NCBI GenBank assembly: GCA_964527925.1
Contig: CAZGQO010000006.1
Coordinates: forward strand, 62,001-126,000
Source of the DNA: Ch128b sp964527925
GTDB taxonomy: Bacteria > Bacteroidota > Ignavibacteria > Ch128b
Length of the DNA: 64,000 nucleotides
Direction of reading: 5' to 3'
Part shown: positions 44,568-53,196 of the stretch, one piece after another
How the letters are laid out: the number at the start of each line of letters is the position of its first letter
Position numbering within the stretch: the stretch's first letter is position 1
Notes under the pieces: generated by a model
What the model was told of the DNA's origin: nothing
Seen by the model: the letters and a program-made list of their open reading frames with translations, nothing else
The model's database searches: none
Made by a program: the position numbers and the translations under genes

Positions 44568-47500
44568 ATGAAACTACCAGAACTTGGAGTTAGAAGGCCT
44601 GTATTAACCGCAATGTTTTTTGTTGCGACTTTAGTTTTTGGACTCTATTCATTGAGATTGATACCAATTGATTTACTTCCAAAGATTGAGGCCCCCGTGT
44701 TGACCGTCCTGACTACTTATCCTGGTTCAAGTGCGGATGATATCGAAATTAAAGTTACAAGAGTAATTGAAAAATCTCTCGCTTCAGTTCCAAATCTCAA
44801 AAAGATTACTTCAATATCTAAAGAAAATATTTCTGTTGTAACTTTAGAATTTGATTGGGGAACTGATCTTGACGAAGCAGCAAACGATTGTCGTTCATCA
44901 CTTGAATTTGCGAAAGTACAACTTCCCGATGGAGTTGAAAGTCCAAAAATTTTCAAATTCAGCACTGAACAATTTCCAGTAATTGTGGCTGGAGTTACTG
45001 CACCCGGCAACATCGATTACAAAGAGTTTAAAGATTTTGTTGAAGATAATATTGCTGATAGGTTGGTAAGAATTCCTGGTGTCGGTGGAGTACAGTCATT
45101 TGGTGCACCGGCAAGAGAAATTAGAGTTGATTTCGACCCTTATAAATTGAAAGCTTATAATTTGTCTATTAATCAAATTTCACAAATAGTCAAAGCTGAA
45201 AATCTTTCTTTACCAGCTGGTAATATTGATGATCAAAAACTCTCCTATATGCTAAGAGTGAAGGGTGAATATACATCACCTGCTGATCTTGAAAAGGTTG
45301 TTATTGGCTCAAATGGTGGAAAAATTCTCTATTTAAAAGATGTTGCACAAATAGTTGATACAGTTACAAAAGATGAAAGACGCACCTTGATCAACGGTGA
45401 GAAAGGTGTTGTTGTTTTAATGAACAAGCTCTCAGGCGCCAATACAGTTAGTGTTTCTGATGCATTAAAAAAAGAGATTAAAAAGATTGAAGATGAATAT
45501 GGCATAAAAATAAATATCGTTTTTGATGGTGCTGACTTTATCAAAAAATCGATCAATAATCTTCTAAAAACTTTCTTCATTAGTTTGTTGCTCGTTTCAG
45601 TTGTTGTTTTAGTTTTCTTACGAAGACTAAGGGCGAGCTTGATAATAGTCTTATCAATACCATTCTCGCTTATACTTGCCTTCTTCTTCATGTATGTTGC
45701 AAATTATACAATTAACATCTTATCACTTTCATCGATTGCGATTGCTGTGGGAATGGTGGTTGATAACTCAATTGTGTCTCTGGAAAATATCATCAAACAT
45801 CTTGAACGAGGTGAACATCCAAGAGAAGCATCAATTTACGGTGCAAGTGAAGTGGGAAGTGCTCTTTTAGCTTCGACACTTACAACTGTAGCTGTGTTTG
45901 CACCATTATTTTTCTTAACTGGAATAGCAGGAATTTTATTCACTCAGCTTGCGGCAATCACCACAATCACAATCTCAATGTCATTGATTGTTGCGTTATT
46001 CTTAACTCCAATGCTCACATCAACTCTGCTAAAGAAATTTAATGAAGAGAAAAAAACTAAAAATACATTTGATAAACTTTTCGATTGGAGTGAAAACATT
46101 TTCAACAGAATTGATGAAACTTATTTTAAAGTTCTCAACTGGGCATTAAATCATAAAAAGACTGTGCTTATAAGTGGAGTTCTATTTTTAGCTCTTTCAC
46201 TTGGATTGATTCCATTTATCGGTTCTGATTTCATTCCCGAAAGTGACAGCGGTCAGGTTCAGGTAATTATGGAATTGCCCGTTGGAACAAGCGTTTATGA
46301 AACTGAAAAATTCACTTACGAAATGTATAACTTAATCAAAGAACGAACTCCTGAAATTAAAGATATATTTTACCAGGTTGGGCAAAGTGCGTCAGGATTG
46401 GGTTCAGTTTTCGGAACGAAAGAAGGTGAAAATATTGGATTAATCAACATCAGACTTGTTGATGTGGAACAACGAAAAAGATCCAACAAAGAAGTTGCTG
46501 ATGATTTGCGTGAATTTCTAAAACAATTTCCAAAAATCAACAAACTTAATGTTTTAACGCAGGCTGGTGGACAGGCTGCAATCTTTGGACAGGGCAAGCC
46601 TATATCAATTGAAATCTTAGGACCAGACTTAAATGCATCTCGTAAAGTTGCTGAAAAAATTCAACAGGCAATCTCAACTGTAAAGGGTGTAGTTGAACCA
46701 CAAATCTCTCTTCAAGAAAATAAACCTGAAATCTCCATAACAATTGATAAAGACAAAGCAGCAATGCTGGGATTAAACACAGCATTAATTGCAACAAGTT
46801 TAAGAAACTATCTCTTTGGAAATATTCCTACACAATTCAGAGGAACAAAAACAACTTATGATATTCGTCTAAGACTTGATGAAAGATTTAGAATGAAATT
46901 AGATGACATTGAAAATCTTGAGGTCACCAATGTAATGGGAAAACCTATTCCACTGAAAAATTTTGCAACAATTAAAATAGATTTTTCACCTGTTGAAATT
47001 GACAGAAAAAATCAGGAAAGAATTGTTAAAGTTGAAGCTGGGCTTTCTGGAACATCACTCGGTCAGGCTGTACTCGAGATAGAAAATAAATTGAAAGACA
47101 TTCCGCTTCCACCTAATACCAGAATTGATTTTGGTGGTAGTTACGAACAACAACAGGAAGCATTCGGTGATTTATTGATGTTGCTGCTTTTAAGTATCGT
47201 GCTCGTGTATATTGTTATGGCTGCTCAGTTTGAAAATTTACTCGATCCTTTTGTAATTATGTTCAGTATTCCTTTTGCATTCTCAGGTGTATTGATTGGA
47301 TTATTTGTGTTCGGACAGACATTGAGTGTGATTTCATTCCTTGGAATTATTATGCTGGTTGGAATAGTGGTTAACAATGCAATTGTGCTTGTGAGCTTTA
47401 TTAACATCTTAAGAGCACGAGGTCAAAACTTATACGAAGCTATTTTGAACGGAGGCAGAAGTCGTTTGAGACCTGTTCTTATGACATCATTTACAACAAT

Positions 47501-47678
47501 TTTTGGATTGCTTCCACTTGCTTTGAGTACAGGCAGTGGTTCCGAAACATGGAAACCGCTTGGTGCTTCAATGGTTGGCGGAATGACTTTTTCAACTCTT
47601 ATTTCACTTATTATTGTACCAATCATTTACAGCATTTTTGAAAAAAGATTGAAAAATAAAAAGAGAGAATCAAAATGA
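44568..47678 (+). CDS. RND-family efflux permease (AcrB/HAE1 type)
   Basis: A 1036-aa proton-driven inner-membrane pump with twelve predicted helices and two large periplasmic loops. The first helix is followed by LIPIDLLPKIEAPVLTV. The fourth-helix motif GMVVDNSIVSLENI carries the Asp used for proton transfer. The mirrored second half shows GIVVNNAIVLVSFINILR. The substrate is not predictable; drugs, detergents or bile-like compounds are typical of HAE1 pumps. AGGAGG precedes the start. Its TGA overlaps the ATG of the small gene that follows. Confidence 0.96.
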   Translation: MKLPELGVRRPVLTAMFFVATLVFGLYSLRLIPIDLLPKIEAPVLTVLTTYPGSSADDIEIKVTRVIEKSLASVPNLKKITSISKENISVVTLEFDWGTDLDEAANDCRSSLEFAKVQLPDGVESPKIFKFSTEQFPVIVAGVTAPGNIDYKEFKDFVEDNIADRLVRIPGVGGVQSFGAPAREIRVDFDPYKLKAYNLSINQISQIVKAENLSLPAGNIDDQKLSYMLRVKGEYTSPADLEKVVIGSNGGKILYLKDVAQIVDTVTKDERRTLINGEKGVVVLMNKLSGANTVSVSDALKKEIKKIEDEYGIKINIVFDGADFIKKSINNLLKTFFISLLLVSVVVLVFLRRLRASLIIVLSIPFSLILAFFFMYVANYTINILSLSSIAIAVGMVVDNSIVSLENIIKHLERGEHPREASIYGASEVGSALLASTLTTVAVFAPLFFLTGIAGILFTQLAAITTITISMSLIVALFLTPMLTSTLLKKFNEEKKTKNTFDKLFDWSENIFNRIDETYFKVLNWALNHKKTVLISGVLFLALSLGLIPFIGSDFIPESDSGQVQVIMELPVGTSVYETEKFTYEMYNLIKERTPEIKDIFYQVGQSASGLGSVFGTKEGENIGLINIRLVDVEQRKRSNKEVADDLREFLKQFPKINKLNVLTQAGGQAAIFGQGKPISIEILGPDLNASRKVAEKIQQAISTVKGVVEPQISLQENKPEISITIDKDKAAMLGLNTALIATSLRNYLFGNIPTQFRGTKTTYDIRLRLDERFRMKLDDIENLEVTNVMGKPIPLKNFATIKIDFSPVEIDRKNQERIVKVEAGLSGTSLGQAVLEIENKLKDIPLPPNTRIDFGGSYEQQQEAFGDLLMLLLLSIVLVYIVMAAQFENLLDPFVIMFSIPFAFSGVLIGLFVFGQTLSVISFLGIIMLVGIVVNNAIVLVSFINILRARGQNLYEAILNGGRSRLRPVLMTSFTTIFGLLPLALSTGSGSETWKPLGASMVGGMTFSTLISLIIVPIIYSIFEKRLKNKKRESK

Positions 47679-47965
47679 AAGTCGCTTTTATTATTCATAA
47701 TGTTGCAGAGACAGAAAGCATTGATGAAATCATTGAAAAGTGTGAGATTAAAAATTTCACAAGAATTCAGAAAGCGATAGGTAAAAATGAATCTGCTGAT
47801 CCAGTGTTTGATAATGAAATCTGGCCAGGTTACTACTCAATTACAATAATTGAAAATCCTGGTGATAAGATTGGGATACTAAGGACTGAAATCAAATATC
47901 TGAAAGAACACTTAAAGATTCCTGATTTGAAATATTACGAATTTGATGCGGATATTTTTATTTAA
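47675..47965 (+). CDS. PG0541-family transporter-associated protein (PII-like)
   Basis: A 96-aa soluble protein starting KVAFIIHNVAETESIDEII, with GYYSITIIE and a C-terminal YYEFDADIFI. The pattern fits the small PG0541 family that commonly follows RND pump genes in Bacteroidota and resembles PII-type ferredoxin-like folds. It overlaps the RND gene by 4 bases and should therefore be made in step with the pump. A regulatory role is likely but unproven. Confidence 0.75.
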   Translation: MKVAFIIHNVAETESIDEIIEKCEIKNFTRIQKAIGKNESADPVFDNEIWPGYYSITIIENPGDKIGILRTEIKYLKEHLKIPDLKYYEFDADIFI

Positions 47966-47971
47966 TTAACA

Positions 47972-48001
47972 GAGGCTGGTTTTTCAGGCCTCATATTTTT
48001 T
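47972..48001 (+). terminator. terminator at the end of the efflux operon, abutting truA
   Basis: GAGGCTG (47972-47978) pairs with CAG-G-CCTC (47985-47992) with one bulged G. TTTTTT follows at 47996-48001. The truA start codon is only 3 bases beyond the T-run, leaving no room for a separate ribosome-binding site. Confidence 0.65.
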
Positions 48002-48004
48002 GAT

Positions 48005-48787
48005 ATGGCGAGATTTAAATTATCTATCGAATACGAAGGAACAAGATACAGTGGATGGCAGATTCAAAAGAATGCAAGAACTGTTCAGGGCGAATTAATC
48101 GGTGCAATAAAAAAAGTATTCAATACCGATGACTTCGATTTTCAGGGTGCAGGCAGAACAGATGCTGGTGTTCACGCTTTGTGTCAAATTGCTCATCTTG
48201 ATATTAAAACCAATTTTCCTGTTGATAAAATTAAATTTGCTTTGAACGACAATCTACCGGCTGATATCAATATTCTTTCCGTTGAAAAAACAGACAAAAA
48301 TTTTCATGCTCGAAAAGATGCAAAGTATAGATCTTACATTTACATCATCAGTCAAAGACGAAGCGCCTTTGCAAAAAAGTTTGTCTGGTGGATTAAAGAT
48401 GAACTTGATTTTGAGTTGATGAAATTAGCCTCACAACACTTTATTGGATTAAAGGATTACAAATCTTTTGCTGAAATAGATAAGGAAGAAAAATCCACTC
48501 TGGTGAAAATAATTAACGTCGAATTGAAACAGGAGAATTCACTTATATTGATCAGAATCGTTGGTTCTCACTTTTTGTGGAAGATGGTAAGAAGAATGGT
48601 TGGTATGCTTGTCGAAGTTGGGAGAAAAAACTTTGATATTCAAAAAATAAATGATCTTTTTACTGAAAAATCTGAACTGCCATCAAAATTTACAGCCCCT
48701 CCATCAGGATTATATCTTGAGAATGTTTACTGCACAGAAAAATTAAAACTACCAGAACTAAATTCATGGATTAAACTAAGTCAATAA
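48005..48787 (+). CDS. truA: tRNA pseudouridine(38-40) synthase TruA
   Basis: TruA converts uridines 38-40 of the tRNA anticodon stem to pseudouridine. The catalytic Asp is in GAGRTDAGVHA (about residues 48-58). FHARKDAKYRSYIYII and the later SHFLWKMVRRMVGMLVEVG are family signatures. Length 260 aa is standard. The gene starts directly after the terminator of the efflux operon and has no visible Shine-Dalgarno sequence, so its expression may depend on readthrough or leaderless initiation. Confidence 0.96.
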   Translation: MARFKLSIEYEGTRYSGWQIQKNARTVQGELIGAIKKVFNTDDFDFQGAGRTDAGVHALCQIAHLDIKTNFPVDKIKFALNDNLPADINILSVEKTDKNFHARKDAKYRSYIYIISQRRSAFAKKFVWWIKDELDFELMKLASQHFIGLKDYKSFAEIDKEEKSTLVKIINVELKQENSLILIRIVGSHFLWKMVRRMVGMLVEVGRKNFDIQKINDLFTEKSELPSKFTAPPSGLYLENVYCTEKLKLPELNSWIKLSQ

Positions 48788-48788
48788 A

Positions 48789-48827
48789 AAAGCCGCCCCA
48801 CATAAATTAACTTAGCAAGGCGGCTTT
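48789..48827. terminator. terminator after truA (bidirectional)
   Basis: AAAGCCGCC (48789-48797) pairs perfectly with GGCGGCTTT (48819-48827). Short A and T tracts lie on both sides. It separates truA from the convergent outer-membrane protein gene and can serve both. Confidence 0.85.
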
Positions 48828-48870
48828 GTGAAGGGTGCGTTATGAGCACTAAGGCATGTAATGATTTTGA

Positions 48871-49374
48871 TTATAAGCCAAATCGATATTTTACACTGAC
48901 AGCAAGAGCACTGAATCCTGACGCATAATTTGAATATTTTGCTCCTAAATCTAAATCACCCATTTGATATCCAACTCCACCATGAAAACCGAATTCTGTT
49001 GAACTGGATGATGCTGTAACAGTTCTTCCAAAAAAGGAGGCAGTGACAGTTTGGCTAATCATATGTAAACCTACTTCGGCTTGAGCATATAATCCACCAC
49101 CAAATGGATATTTTGCACCTGCGAGAATTGGAATAATTGATGCACTGTATCCATTTCCACTTTTTTCGAGAAATGTTAGATAACCACTTGAACCAGTTAA
49201 AACTACTGGGCTCATCTCATATTCGAACTGAGCAACACCACCAAGACCCAAAGATGAAACATTACCGAAATTCCCCATGGGTAATGCGACTTGAGCGCCA
49301 GCACTTGCAGACATTTGTTGTGCCCCTAAGTAAGATGCAAATGCGAAAACGAATAAGATAAATAGTTTTTTCAT
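48871..49374 (-). CDS. small outer-membrane beta-barrel protein
   Basis: A signal peptide ends at YLGAQ (about residue 19). The 148-residue mature protein is rich in Gly, Ser and Ala, with alternating strands (VGLHMISQTVTASFF, FGFHGGVGYQMGDLDLGAKY). It ends VSVKYRFGL. This fits an eight-stranded OmpX/OmpW-like barrel. The role is unknown. A good ribosome-binding site (AAGGAG) precedes it. Short inverted copies of GAGCACTAAGG lie on both sides at 48844-48854 and 49430-49440. Confidence 0.75.
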   Translation of the reverse strand: MKKLFILFVFAFASYLGAQQMSASAGAQVALPMGNFGNVSSLGLGGVAQFEYEMSPVVLTGSSGYLTFLEKSGNGYSASIIPILAGAKYPFGGGLYAQAEVGLHMISQTVTASFFGRTVTASSSSTEFGFHGGVGYQMGDLDLGAKYSNYASGFSALAVSVKYRFGL

Positions 49375-49692
49375 AGTTGACTCCTTGTTAATTGTTACTT
49401 TTAAGTTGTTGATTTCTGAAGTTAGCCACCCTTAGTGCTCTTCGATTAAAATGATTAATTATATGAATTTCATTTCCGACACCCTCCATTTTGTTAGTAA
49501 ATATTTTAGTGCAACTCTTTTTCATCTATGATTCCAGAATGAATTTCCATTTCAATTAATTTCGATGTGAAAATAATTTTTGATTTGAGTCCGTCAATCA
49601 GTCATACGTCGTATTTTTTATCTGGCAGGAAATTGGAAGGATGATGCTGATAGGAGCTTAAGAAATAATAATCAAATAAAAAGCTATGAAGT
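49375..49692. other. intergenic region upstream of the outer-membrane protein gene
   Basis: These 318 bases hold the ribosome-binding site and presumed promoter of the minus-strand barrel gene on the left and the 3' flank of the GH26-like gene on the right. No gene or clear terminator is visible. Confidence 0.4.
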
Positions 49693-51615
49693 CTACTTCA
49701 ATAGTAACATTTTTATAGTGTGAAAATTTCGATTTTGAATTAGTCTTGCAAAATAGACGCCCGATGGTAAATCATTACATTCAAAAATAACTGAATAAAT
49801 TTTGCCTGATTCAAAATATCCTTCTAAAAGATTTTGAACTTCTTCTCCCAGTGAATTATAAATCTTTAAATTAATCAAGCCGCTTTCTTTAAAAGAGAAA
49901 GAAAGATTGGTTGATGAATTAAATGGATTCGGAAAATTTTGAAATAACCGAAAATCAGTTACTGATATTTGCTGATCTTCTATTGATGTTGTATTTCTGT
50001 AAAACCTCAGAGCGTCAGCAATACAATATCCATCAGTCGATGAAATTAACTTAACTTTAAAAGTTTGATTTTCTGTGAAAGGAAATTCCCCAAGATAATT
50101 CCACACGCCGCCATTTTCTCTCTGATTAACTGAGATAATCATTGAATCACTCAGCGATAAATAAATTATGTATCTTGGATTAAAAGATCGATTAGGATGA
50201 GCACTCCACATTGTATATAACTTAATCAAATAAGAAAAAGATGGAGTGAAAATCCACTCACCATAAGCATTGGAATTTGGCGGAAGAACATAATAATCAT
50301 TTCCATATCTATCAGGTTGGGAAATTGAATTCCACCCGCCTGATCCTGTAAAAAGTAAATCTAAATTATTAATGATTAAACACACAAAATCATTATTGTT
50401 GTCAATTTCAATTACCTGATAACCTCTTCCTTCGTATCCATCGATTGTTTTTGCACGGATTTCAACTTTATGCTGTCCATCAGTGTAAGAAGAAAAATCG
50501 ATTACAAAATCATAGGGCGATGAATAAATTGTTTGTAATAAAATTCCATCAATTAAAATTTTCACTTCAACTATTGGTCTTGTACATTGAATCTGAACAG
50601 AAATTGTATCCAAACCTCGAACAACTTTTTTATAAATTGAGATTAAAGGAACATTCAAATTTACATATGTAAGGAAATAAGAAGATGGAATTACAGATTG
50701 ATAAGCATTTAAGACTGCTGAATTGTTTGTAAGTGAAAAATCTGATTTATTAATTAAGTGCGAGTCGTAATCAAACCAGAAAACTCCTTTAACTCTCGGA
50801 AAAAACTGTTGAAGATTTTGATAGAGTTGCTGCATGTTATTAATGCAATAATCAGTTGTAATTCTTGGCAGTGGCGGATTTCCTCTCCACTCTCTCGATG
50901 CAGCAGCCCATTCGCAAATCATAATTGGTTTGTATGGAAATTTATTATAAACAGAACCAAGCTTTGAAAGAGTTGATATTCCTGTTTCATTCATCAAAGA
51001 ATCATAAACAGGACCCCACATGTAAAAATTCACTCCAACCCAATCAACATATTCATCACCAGGATAATAAGCCATAATATTTCTCGAAGTATCACCTGGA
51101 ATATCGGGACGCCAGTTAGGACACCAGACCATCACAACATTCGGAGCTTCTTCTTTCATAATGTTATACATCAAGCGCCATTTTTCTTTGTATAGAGTCG
51201 GTGATCCAAACCAGGGCACCCAGTCACCATTCATCTCAGAAGCAAATCGTAAGAAGATTGGAATACCAGTTTGTGCAGCTTCACGTGCCCAATTTCTTAA
51301 TTGAGGTCCATCAACAACATCTCTAAAAGCAGTATCTGGTTCGAAACCAATTTGAACAAATGCATTGTATTTCTTGCATGAATCAACAAAAGTTTTTGGA
51401 AAAGGAGAAGAGACAGCAGTGTAGGTTAAATAGCCTGAATGTTTCTCTCCGACCAGATTTTCAAAATTACTTATCATTCCATTAAGATTAATATCATTTT
51501 GAATGAATGCACCAATATAACAACCACTCTGTGGCTCATACTTTGCGAGTGTTTGACTGAATAAGATTTGAAAAGAGAAAAAAAGTATGATTAAAATTGC
51601 ACTAAATTTTTTCAT
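49693..51615 (-). CDS. secreted GH26-like glycoside hydrolase with T9SS sorting domain
   Basis: A signal peptide ends at LFSQT (about residue 21). The catalytic (beta/alpha)8 domain resembles GH26 mannanases: the acid/base Glu127 in RFASEMNGDW, the probable nucleophile Glu235 in MICEWAAAS, and YPGDEYVDWVGVNFY between them. An Ig-like linker is followed by a golvesin-like beta domain (about residues 410-535, SGGWNSISQ ... YCIADALRFYR). It ends in a T9SS sorting domain (NFPNPFNSSTNLSF). The substrate is probably a beta-mannan or related glycan, but this is unproven. It overlaps nanE by 4 bases. Confidence 0.8.
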   Translation of the reverse strand: MKKFSAILIILFFSFQILFSQTLAKYEPQSGCYIGAFIQNDINLNGMISNFENLVGEKHSGYLTYTAVSSPFPKTFVDSCKKYNAFVQIGFEPDTAFRDVVDGPQLRNWAREAAQTGIPIFLRFASEMNGDWVPWFGSPTLYKEKWRLMYNIMKEEAPNVVMVWCPNWRPDIPGDTSRNIMAYYPGDEYVDWVGVNFYMWGPVYDSLMNETGISTLSKLGSVYNKFPYKPIMICEWAAASREWRGNPPLPRITTDYCINNMQQLYQNLQQFFPRVKGVFWFDYDSHLINKSDFSLTNNSAVLNAYQSVIPSSYFLTYVNLNVPLISIYKKVVRGLDTISVQIQCTRPIVEVKILIDGILLQTIYSSPYDFVIDFSSYTDGQHKVEIRAKTIDGYEGRGYQVIEIDNNNDFVCLIINNLDLLFTGSGGWNSISQPDRYGNDYYVLPPNSNAYGEWIFTPSFSYLIKLYTMWSAHPNRSFNPRYIIYLSLSDSMIISVNQRENGGVWNYLGEFPFTENQTFKVKLISSTDGYCIADALRFYRNTTSIEDQQISVTDFRLFQNFPNPFNSSTNLSFSFKESGLINLKIYNSLGEEVQNLLEGYFESGKIYSVIFECNDLPSGVYFARLIQNRNFHTIKMLLLK

Positions 51616-52343
51616 GCCAGATTATCTAAATCACTATTATTTAGATTTAATTCCATACTTGCATTTTGAATTGCATCAACAAACCAGCTTGTAATGATTC
51701 TCGGTCGAGTGATGGCTGTACCAACCACAACACTCCATGCACCAAGTTTGATTGCCTGAGCTGCATACTCAGGTCGATTGTATCTTCCTTCGGCAATTAC
51801 TGGCAGCTTAATTTTTTTTGTTAACGAACTGAGTAATTCAAAATCAGGTTTATCTGTGTTTAACTGCCTTGTTTCTGGTGTGTATCCACTCAAAGTTGTG
51901 GAGATACAATCTGCACCATTGTACGCACAGGCAACACCTTCTTCAAGATTTGAAACATCTGCAAGAATGATTGCATTATAATTTTTCTTTAATTCAGATA
52001 TGAAATCTGGTCCAGTCAGTCCTTCTCTTTTTCTAAATGTTCCGTCGACTGCAATTATGTGACAACCAATTTCAAGTAAAGATTCAAATTCTTTGAATGA
52101 GCCAGTAATTCTCACACTGCCATCTTCAAATTTTGATTTGATTAAACCAATCACAGGCAACTTGACAGCTTCAAGAATACTTTTAGTTTTTTCGATACCC
52201 TCAGAACGAATTCCAAAGGCACCACCCATCTCAGCAGCTTTTGCAAAAAGTGTGACTCCTTCAGGTGAATTAAAAGGATCATCACCTTCAGATTGACAGG
52301 AAACAATCAAACCATTTTTTAATTCTTCGAAAATTTCTAACAT
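51612..52343 (-). CDS. nanE: N-acetylmannosamine-6-phosphate 2-epimerase NanE
   Basis: NanE interconverts ManNAc-6-P and GlcNAc-6-P in sialic acid or amino-sugar use. The TIM barrel shows the family motifs GLIVSCQSE, GAFGIRSEG, PVIGLIKSKF (Lys69), IAVDGTFRKREG, ADVSNLEEG and VIAEGRYNRPEYA. Length 243 aa is slightly above the usual 220-230. It lies one base from the FAD-like gene upstream and overlaps the GH26-like gene downstream. No other sialate gene (nanA, nanK or a transporter) is present, so classical sialic acid use is not implied. Confidence 0.93.
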   Translation of the reverse strand: MLEIFEELKNGLIVSCQSEGDDPFNSPEGVTLFAKAAEMGGAFGIRSEGIEKTKSILEAVKLPVIGLIKSKFEDGSVRITGSFKEFESLLEIGCHIIAVDGTFRKREGLTGPDFISELKKNYNAIILADVSNLEEGVACAYNGADCISTTLSGYTPETRQLNTDKPDFELLSSLTKKIKLPVIAEGRYNRPEYAAQAIKLGAWSVVVGTAITRPRIITSWFVDAIQNASMELNLNNSDLDNLA

Positions 52344-52344
52344 C

Positions 52345-53196
52345 TTAAATCATCCCTTCTATCTTTTGAGCGATTAAAAACTCTTCATAATTCTGATAAG
52401 AACTAAGATAATCACCGATAAATTTTATTCTATCATCATTACCTTTCTGTTTTATGAATTCAAATTGATAACAAGCCTGAGGAGGAACAATCTGTATTCG
52501 ACTGCCATGACTTCGAAGCAATTCATCGAGATAAATAAATTTTTCATGAGCCAGATTCTCTACTTCAAAAAGATTAGTTGTGTTGAGTTTGTATGAGATC
52601 CAGCAGCGATTATCATTTAACTTGATTGCATGGATCAGATTCTCATCTTCAAAATTTAAATCATTGAGATTTAATGAAATAAAATTAATTCTGCTCTCAA
52701 TAAATTTTCTTGACTGTGGAGAAACAAGGGAAACTATTGTGAATTCATTTGAGAAATCGTAAATATTTTTAGTTTTAATTTCAATTTCTCCTTCCCGACC
52801 GAAAACAATTAGTTTAATTCCTTCATCATCATACTTAATGTTGACTGGTATTATATGAAAAAGAAGATCTATCCCTTTTTCAACTGTCGCTTTTTGCAGA
52901 ACAAATTTTATAACTTCTGGATTGAAGATAATGTGATCCGGTGATTCAAAAAGAATTGAATTCTTTTCATTCAATAAATTTTCGAAAATTGATTTTGAAA
53001 TACTTCCAAACTGAAAAAAATTGACAGGGCTTTTTTGTAAGAGATTTAAGCTTTCTGTGAGTGTCCCGCCAAAGAATCCATAACGATTGATGAGCAAAAC
53101 CTTTTCGCCCTTCTCTTTTAGTTCTAATGCAGCAACAACTCCTGAGAAACTTGCTGAATAAACTACTGAATCGAATGTATCATTAAATTGATTCAT
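52345..53196 (-). CDS. FAD-dependent-oxidoreductase-like protein with degenerate nucleotide-binding motif
   Basis: The N-terminus has the strand-loop-helix layout of FAD oxidoreductases: YSASFSGVVAALELKEKGEKVLLINRYGFFGG, written here as VVAALELKEKGEKVLLINR plus GFFGG. The usual GxGxxG loop is replaced by SASFSG, so FAD binding may be weakened or lost. At 283 aa it is shorter than the roughly 450-aa relatives that begin with a similar FGGTLTE segment. It overlaps the hydantoinase-like gene by 4 bases and precedes nanE by 1 base. The function is unknown. Confidence 0.65.
   Translation of the reverse strand: MNQFNDTFDSVVYSASFSGVVAALELKEKGEKVLLINRYGFFGGTLTESLNLLQKSPVNFFQFGSISKSIFENLLNEKNSILFESPDHIIFNPEVIKFVLQKATVEKGIDLLFHIIPVNIKYDDEGIKLIVFGREGEIEIKTKNIYDFSNEFTIVSLVSPQSRKFIESRINFISLNLNDLNFEDENLIHAIKLNDNRCWISYKLNTTNLFEVENLAHEKFIYLDELLRSHGSRIQIVPPQACYQFEFIKQKGNDDRIKFIGDYLSSYQNYEEFLIAQKIEGMI

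Noticed and set aside
51277..51288. TTCACGTG in the GH26-like gene as a parS site
   Set aside because: The right half is GTGCCC, so only part of the core is present, and it is in coding sequence.
51612..52343. A sialic acid utilisation locus based on nanE
   Set aside because: No lyase, ManNAc kinase, sialidase or sialate transporter is adjacent; NanE alone does not show sialate use.
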